Shown one piece after another: positions 60,063 to 64,000 of a DNA stretch of 64,000 nt. Every line of letters begins with the position of its first letter. Positions within the stretch are counted from its first letter, which is position 1. Under the pieces are notes generated by a model. It was not told the origin of the DNA. It made no database searches and saw nothing but the letters and a program-made list of their open reading frames with translations. Position numbers and translations under genes: made by a program. The DNA comes from Fimbriimonas planktonicus (GTDB lineage: Bacteria > Armatimonadota > Fimbriimonadia > Fimbriimonadales > Fimbriimonadaceae), in NCBI GenBank assembly GCA_965234685.1, contig OZ248539.1, positions 2,728,001-2,792,000 of the forward strand, written 5' to 3'.

Positions 60063-61205
60063 ATGGATCGCGTAAGACTCGGCGTAATCGGACTCGGCAA
60101 CATGGGCGCGGCCCACATTCGTGATAGTTTGCCGAAGGTGGATCGACTTGTTCTTACGGCGGTGAGTGACGCAGATGCGACCCGAATGGATCGATACGAG
60201 AAGGTCGCCCAGTTCGAAAATCCGTCGGATCTCATCCAGAGCGGACTCGTTAACGCCGTTCTTATCGCAACCCCGCACTACGCACACACGAGCGTCGGCA
60301 TCGAAGCGCTGGAAGCCGGGCTGCACGTGCTCGTTGAAAAGCCGATTTCCGTTCACAAAGCAGATTGCGAAAAGCTGATTGCTGCCCATAAGGGACAGGT
60401 CTTCGGAGCAATGTTCAATCAGCGCACAGATGGCGCTTACCAAGCAATTCGCCGCCTTGTGCAGAGCGGTGAACTGGGTGAAATCAAGCGAGTCAGTTGG
60501 ATCATCACGAACTGGTTCCGTAGCGAGGCCTACTATGCTTCCGGCGGCTGGCGCGCCACTTGGGGCGGAGAAGGTGGCGGCGTTCTGCTCAACCAAGCCC
60601 CACACAACCTAGACCTTTTCCAATGGATGTTTGGAATGCCAGTACGACTCCGCGCGTTCTGCGGATTCGGAAAGTATCACGACATTGAAGTTGAAGACGA
60701 TGTCACGGCGTACGTGGAATTTGCAAATGGAGCAACCGGAACGTTCATCACGACCACCGGCGAGTTCCCGGGTTCTAACCGCCTAGAAATCGCAGCTGAT
60801 CGTGGGCGCGTTACTTACCAAGACGGAAAAATCGTGTTCGATCGAACTTCCGAATCGGTCTCTGAGTTTTCAAAGACCACTCCTTCAAGCTTCCCGGGCA
60901 TGCCGACTTGGCGGTGTGAGATTCCGACGAGCAATCCTTCGAACCAGCATTTGGAGATCATCAAGAACTTCACCGCCGCGATCCTGGACGGTGCAGAACT
61001 TTTGGCCCCGGCGGTGGAAGGCATTCACTCAGTGGAACTTGCGAACGCCATGATCTTGTCCAGCCTTGATGGCGAAACGATCGAGTTGCCAATGGACAGC
61101 GCTCGCTACGAAGCGAAACTTGCGGAGCTCGTGAAGAATTCCGCGCGGTCAAAGCCGGCCGGAAATGCGGAAGTCGCGGACCTTTCCTCCTCGTTCGGAA
61201 ATTAG
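60063..61205 (+). CDS. Gfo/Idh/MocA-family NAD(P)-dependent oxidoreductase
   Basis: 380 residues. Rossmann motif LGVIGLGNMGAAH, the VEKPISVHKAD signature (EKP) around residues 101-111, and GGGVLLNQAPHNLDLFQWMFG with the His-Asp/Glu active-site region. Such enzymes oxidise or epimerise sugars, inositols or amino sugars; the substrate is not evident. TATAGT six bases before the ATG gives a leaderless start. The stop overlaps the stop of the convergent HIT-like gene by four bases. Confidence 0.9.
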   Translation: MDRVRLGVIGLGNMGAAHIRDSLPKVDRLVLTAVSDADATRMDRYEKVAQFENPSDLIQSGLVNAVLIATPHYAHTSVGIEALEAGLHVLVEKPISVHKADCEKLIAAHKGQVFGAMFNQRTDGAYQAIRRLVQSGELGEIKRVSWIITNWFRSEAYYASGGWRATWGGEGGGVLLNQAPHNLDLFQWMFGMPVRLRAFCGFGKYHDIEVEDDVTAYVEFANGATGTFITTTGEFPGSNRLEIAADRGRVTYQDGKIVFDRTSESVSEFSKTTPSSFPGMPTWRCEIPTSNPSNQHLEIIKNFTAAILDGAELLAPAVEGIHSVELANAMILSSLDGETIELPMDSARYEAKLAELVKNSARSKPAGNAEVADLSSSFGN

Positions 61206-61648
61206 GCTCGCTCCGCCAAATAGTCACGCAGTTGCTGCATGAGTTCTCCATGCTTATCCATGGAGAACTTATGTTCTTCTTCCAGTCGAAATCCTTCCGG
61301 AAACATGAGTGGGGGCAACGTGGCCCGGCTCGGCGGTTCATCTTCGAATCTTGGCCAGACATGGGCATGCAGAAACGGGTCGACGTTTCCGTAAATCGCA
61401 AGGTTCGTTCGCTTCGCATTCGTAACCGCTTGGACAGCTTCGCTCACCAGGGCAAGGTCCTGAAGGAAGATTTGCCGACTCTCCCAATCGAGCTCGTTGA
61501 GTTGGCCCACAATCGGGTCCGCCAGGAGCAAACAGTAGCCGGGGAGAAACTGATATTCACTCAGGGTCAGAAAGCCGCTTTTAAGGCGCATGATGAGCTT
61601 CTGGTCTGCTCCGGACCGTAAGGCCTCGATTCGTTCTGCTGGAGTCAC
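61202..61648 (-). CDS. HIT-like protein lacking the third triad histidine
   Basis: 148 residues. The fold signature is FLHAHVWPRF (93-101) near the end of the HIT core, preceded by LADPIVGQLNELDWESRQIFLQD and TNLAIYGNVD. The triad reads His94-Ala-His96-Val-Trp98, so the third histidine is replaced by tryptophan. HIT proteins hydrolyse dinucleoside polyphosphates or nucleotide-amine bonds; activity may differ or be lost here. The gene is coupled to the upstream membrane-protein gene by an ATGA overlap. Confidence 0.7.
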   Translation of the reverse strand: MTPAERIEALRSGADQKLIMRLKSGFLTLSEYQFLPGYCLLLADPIVGQLNELDWESRQIFLQDLALVSEAVQAVTNAKRTNLAIYGNVDPFLHAHVWPRFEDEPPSRATLPPLMFPEGFRLEEEHKFSMDKHGELMQQLRDYLAERA

Positions 61649-62334
61649 TCTGAACTGACTGGAAGCGGCGGCTCAACGATGCGGCCAAACTTGTGGTGCG
61701 AAAGGGCCTCGGCAAAACTGGCCAAGGTCTTGATCCGATCTTGGGCTACGTTCGGATCAAAGTCTTGTACCGGACTGCCAACCAGAACCGGAAGAATTTG
61801 CAGACCGGGCTCCGGCGACTTCTTGATGCTGCCAACCGCGTAGACCAGGGCTCGGTCACGCAGGTACGGAAAAATGGACCTGAGACTGCTAGCCGGGACA
61901 GATCCATCCGAGATGATGACGAACGCGCTATCAATCGATTGATCACCGGCAACATCAACCTTTAGGCCGTGCTGCTGGGCCGTAAATTTTCCAAACACGC
62001 TCTTGGTTAGAACCTTGGCAAGATTTTCGGTCTCTGACTTTCGGGGAAAGAAGATCACCAGAAACGGTCGGCTTGTTTCCAAGCCCGTTGTGTAAGAAGT
62101 CTTGTCTAGGCCGCCAATCTCGCTGGTCGACTTCATGCTGACGCGGATTGGAGTGCTGCCCGTCCGCAGCAACATCCCATCAAACGGGTTGGTGACCGGT
62201 TCTGCCCGGAACCGCTTTGCCAACTCATCCCAGAGCTGAGTCAAGCGACGACGGTAGGAATGATAAGCGTAGATTCCGAGTCCTCCTAAAAGGAGAACGA
62301 TAATGGGCCCGATTAGTTTGTCGAAACTATTCAT
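61645..62334 (-). CDS. Membrane-anchored protein of unknown function
   Basis: 229 residues. One N-terminal membrane helix (about 8-25), a short basic stretch and a beta-rich soluble domain with a conserved-looking LETSRPFLVIFFPRK and DSAFVIISD. I recognise no family. The stop overlaps the ATG of the HIT-like gene. The preceding 70 bp toward 62407 is a divergent control region shared with the MDR gene. Confidence 0.6.
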   Translation of the reverse strand: MNSFDKLIGPIIVLLLGGLGIYAYHSYRRRLTQLWDELAKRFRAEPVTNPFDGMLLRTGSTPIRVSMKSTSEIGGLDKTSYTTGLETSRPFLVIFFPRKSETENLAKVLTKSVFGKFTAQQHGLKVDVAGDQSIDSAFVIISDGSVPASSLRSIFPYLRDRALVYAVGSIKKSPEPGLQILPVLVGSPVQDFDPNVAQDRIKTLASFAEALSHHKFGRIVEPPLPVSSE

Positions 62335-62393
62335 TCATCCTGCTCGATCGCTTTGTCCGCAATCTTCACCGATCTGGAGTCTATATCGTGATG

Positions 62394-62399
62394 GATAAT
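62394..62399 (+). promoter_or_regulatory. -10-like box at the MDR dehydrogenase start
   Basis: GATAAT, then CGAAAAC (7 nt), then GTG at 62407. It deviates from TANNNT at its first base. No Shine-Dalgarno sequence. Confidence 0.3.
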
Positions 62400-62406
62400 C
62401 GAAAAC

Positions 62407-63390
62407 GTGCAAAAGTCCCGTGCCCTACTGTTCACCGCCGTCGATGTCGTTGAGCTTGCCGAAGTTCAGATTCCTCATCCTGAAGTAGGCGAAGTGCTTG
62501 TTCGGACCGATTTCACCTGCATTAGCCCCGGGACCGAGCTTCGATGCTTCGCGGGCCTGCAGCCCGGGCTTGATGGCTGGGGCTACATTCCCGGCTACGC
62601 AGCGGTTAGCACCATCGTAGAGGCGTCGGAAAGTGCCATTGCCAAGGGTTGTGTTCCGGACACCAAGGTCATCGGTGGCGGAACCCTGCGCGCTTCGGTA
62701 CCAAGGTCTTGGGGCGGGCATACCGAATATGCGGTCCTATCTGCGGATAGCTGCATTCCGCTTCAGGATGGCGACGACCTCGTGGCGGCCAGTGCGGCTC
62801 GATTGGCAGGAATTGCCTACCGTGGAGTTCGGTACGCCCAGGTTCTGCCGAATGAGAGGGTTGCCGTTCTCGGCCTCGGCGCCGTTGGTCAATGTTCGGC
62901 CCGACTTTTTCATGCCACCGGTGCAACCGTGGTGGCGATCGACCCGGTGGAGCAGCGAAGAGCCCACGCCGCGGCCGAAGGCATTGAAACCGTTGACCCC
63001 GAGATGGCCGGAAAGGAACTTATCAACTCGTTCGATGTAGTGGTAGACGCAACCGGCAGCGAGCGCGCAACCGCGCTCACCATTGCACTGGCCAAGGGGC
63101 ATCCTTGGGACCGCGCCGAAACCAACCCAGCTCGCATTATCGTTCAAGGTAGCTATCCTGGCCTGGTGAGCTTCCCGTATCAGGCAACGTTTGAGAAGGA
63201 GCTATCTGTTCGGTTTCCGCGAAACGTCGTCCGGCAGGACATGGAGGCTGTTATGGATCTTCACCGCCGGGGTCGGATCAATTTGCGTTCGATCGTGTCA
63301 GATGTCCTCTCCCCATCCGATGCCCAGAGTGCATACGATCGGCTCAAAACACGTCCGGGTGAGATCACGTTCGCGTTCGATTGGCGCTAG
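62407..63390 (+). CDS. MDR-family (zinc-type alcohol dehydrogenase-like) oxidoreductase
   Basis: 327 residues from a GTG start. The GroES-like domain begins AEVQIPHPEVGEVLVRTDF and has ISPGTELRC; the Rossmann part has VAVLGLGAVGQCSARLFHATGATVVAIDP. The catalytic zinc ligands of classical ADH (a CGTD-type Cys and GHE) are not evident, and the structural zinc loop with four cysteines is absent. It resembles BchC- or quinone-reductase-like members; the substrate cannot be assigned. Confidence 0.82.
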   Translation: MQKSRALLFTAVDVVELAEVQIPHPEVGEVLVRTDFTCISPGTELRCFAGLQPGLDGWGYIPGYAAVSTIVEASESAIAKGCVPDTKVIGGGTLRASVPRSWGGHTEYAVLSADSCIPLQDGDDLVAASAARLAGIAYRGVRYAQVLPNERVAVLGLGAVGQCSARLFHATGATVVAIDPVEQRRAHAAAEGIETVDPEMAGKELINSFDVVVDATGSERATALTIALAKGHPWDRAETNPARIIVQGSYPGLVSFPYQATFEKELSVRFPRNVVRQDMEAVMDLHRRGRINLRSIVSDVLSPSDAQSAYDRLKTRPGEITFAFDWR

Positions 63391-63490
63391 ATTTACTGTC
63401 CCGCAAACGCGTGACGCTAAAAATCGTGTCACTCTCACCTTGTCTGAATGCAGGAATATTAGGTTTGTATTCCCGAAGAGGAGAATTTTC

Positions 63491-64000
63491 ATGCAATTTC
63501 GACATCTAGGATCACTTTTTATCGCTACGCTTGGATTGGCTGGCGCAGCCAACGCTGACCTGATTTCAATCAGCGGCATGACCCCTGGCAAGTTCAGCAC
63601 GGTCACCATCAACTTCAACGGGAACAACTCGACGGTTTACGCTGGACCACAGCTTTCCACGTTTGCTGGCGACACGTTCGACGCCTACTGCGTCGACCTC
63701 GAGCACTTCAACTACCTTCCAGCAAGCTACAACGTTGATGCAGTCAGCGCCGCAGGCAACCTCTCGAACGGTGCCCGAGTTTCTAAGCTGTACAACAAGT
63801 ACAGCGGATCGGTAACCGGAGACGCTGCCGCTGCTCTCCAGATCGCAATCTGGGACGTGATCTACGACAACGGCGACGGCCTCTCGACCGGCATGTTCAA
63901 GTCTTCGCTTTCCGGCGCTAAGCTCACCGCTTTCAACGGCTACCTGAGCGATGCTCTCACCGGCATTACCGGCGACGCTACCTTCTTCAAGCCAAACCCA
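63491..64000 (+). CDS. Secreted thioester-domain-like protein (PEP-CTERM type possible), cut by window edge
   Basis: 170 codons visible, stop beyond the window. A signal peptide (ending AGAANA) is preceded by GAGGAG about eight bases before the ATG. The visible part has DAYCVDLEHFN with Cys67 and ALQIAIWDVIYDNG with Gln117, the same Cys-Gln spacing pattern as thioester domains (YC and LQxAIW motifs) of cell-surface adhesins. Many such proteins in diderm bacteria carry a C-terminal PEP-CTERM sorting signal, which would be outside the window. Asn, Thr, Ser and Gly content is high. Confidence 0.7.
   Translation, partial: MQFRHLGSLFIATLGLAGAANADLISISGMTPGKFSTVTINFNGNNSTVYAGPQLSTFAGDTFDAYCVDLEHFNYLPASYNVDAVSAAGNLSNGARVSKLYNKYSGSVTGDAAAALQIAIWDVIYDNGDGLSTGMFKSSLSGAKLTAFNGYLSDALTGITGDATFFKPNP

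Overview
The window looks like a chromosomal segment of a GC-moderate diderm bacterium, most plausibly an Armatimonadota member close to Fimbriimonas. The basis is indirect: a pseudopilin with the FTLIELLVVIAIIAILAAIL-type leader and Ala before the cleavage site, DUF4127 and DUF6785-like proteins, and an outer-membrane cluster (lpxC, lpxD, two ompH, bamA, tamB) of the kind known in diderm Terrabacteria. No rRNA, CRISPR array, complete IS or prophage is visible.

Layout. 1-6.7 kb: truncated pstS with a Pho-box-like repeat, a metallophosphoesterase, a GAF-GAF hybrid kinase, tRNA-Arg(TCT), an rmuC-crcB pair and a class I aldolase. 7.1-18.6 kb: one leftward run lipA-tamB-bamA-ompH-ompH-lipoprotein-lpxD-lpxC, the outer-membrane assembly block. 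18.6-20.6 kb: an AbiE-type toxin-antitoxin pair beside tRNA-Leu(GAG). 20.7-30.9 kb: DAHP synthase, DUF4127 protein, DinG/XPD-like helicase, a candidate small RNA, two polytopic membrane proteins, a SpoIIM-family protein and a secreted protein. 30.9-45.1 kb: housekeeping genes (sigma-70 factor, sugar-type ABC permease, rpsF-ssb, SCO1-like factor, dapF, a prenyl synthase, ftsZ) with single enzymes of less certain role. 45.1-52.4 kb: an accessory stretch rich in GTAG-headed palindromes (REP-like), small unknown genes and an AAA ATPase plus intracellular subtilisin pair. 52.4-60 kb: a response regulator, a sensor kinase and an LTxxQ/Gly-Pro-rich secreted protein, divergent from a tolC-adaptor-permease efflux operon. 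60-64 kb: a Gfo/Idh/MocA oxidoreductase, a HIT-like protein, an unknown membrane protein, an MDR dehydrogenase and the start of a secreted thioester-domain-like protein.

How genes work together. The lpx, ompH, bamA and tamB products make lipid A and fold or transport outer-membrane proteins and lipids. The kinase, regulator and LTxxQ protein look like a Cpx-style envelope-stress circuit, probably controlling the divergent efflux genes. The AbiE and ATPase-protease pairs are candidate defence modules.

Expression signals. Many first-in-transcript genes carry TANNNT exactly 6-7 nt before the start codon and no Shine-Dalgarno sequence, whereas operon-internal genes such as bamA have strong ones. 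This suggests extensive leaderless transcription. All calls rest on reading the sequence; no database search was run.
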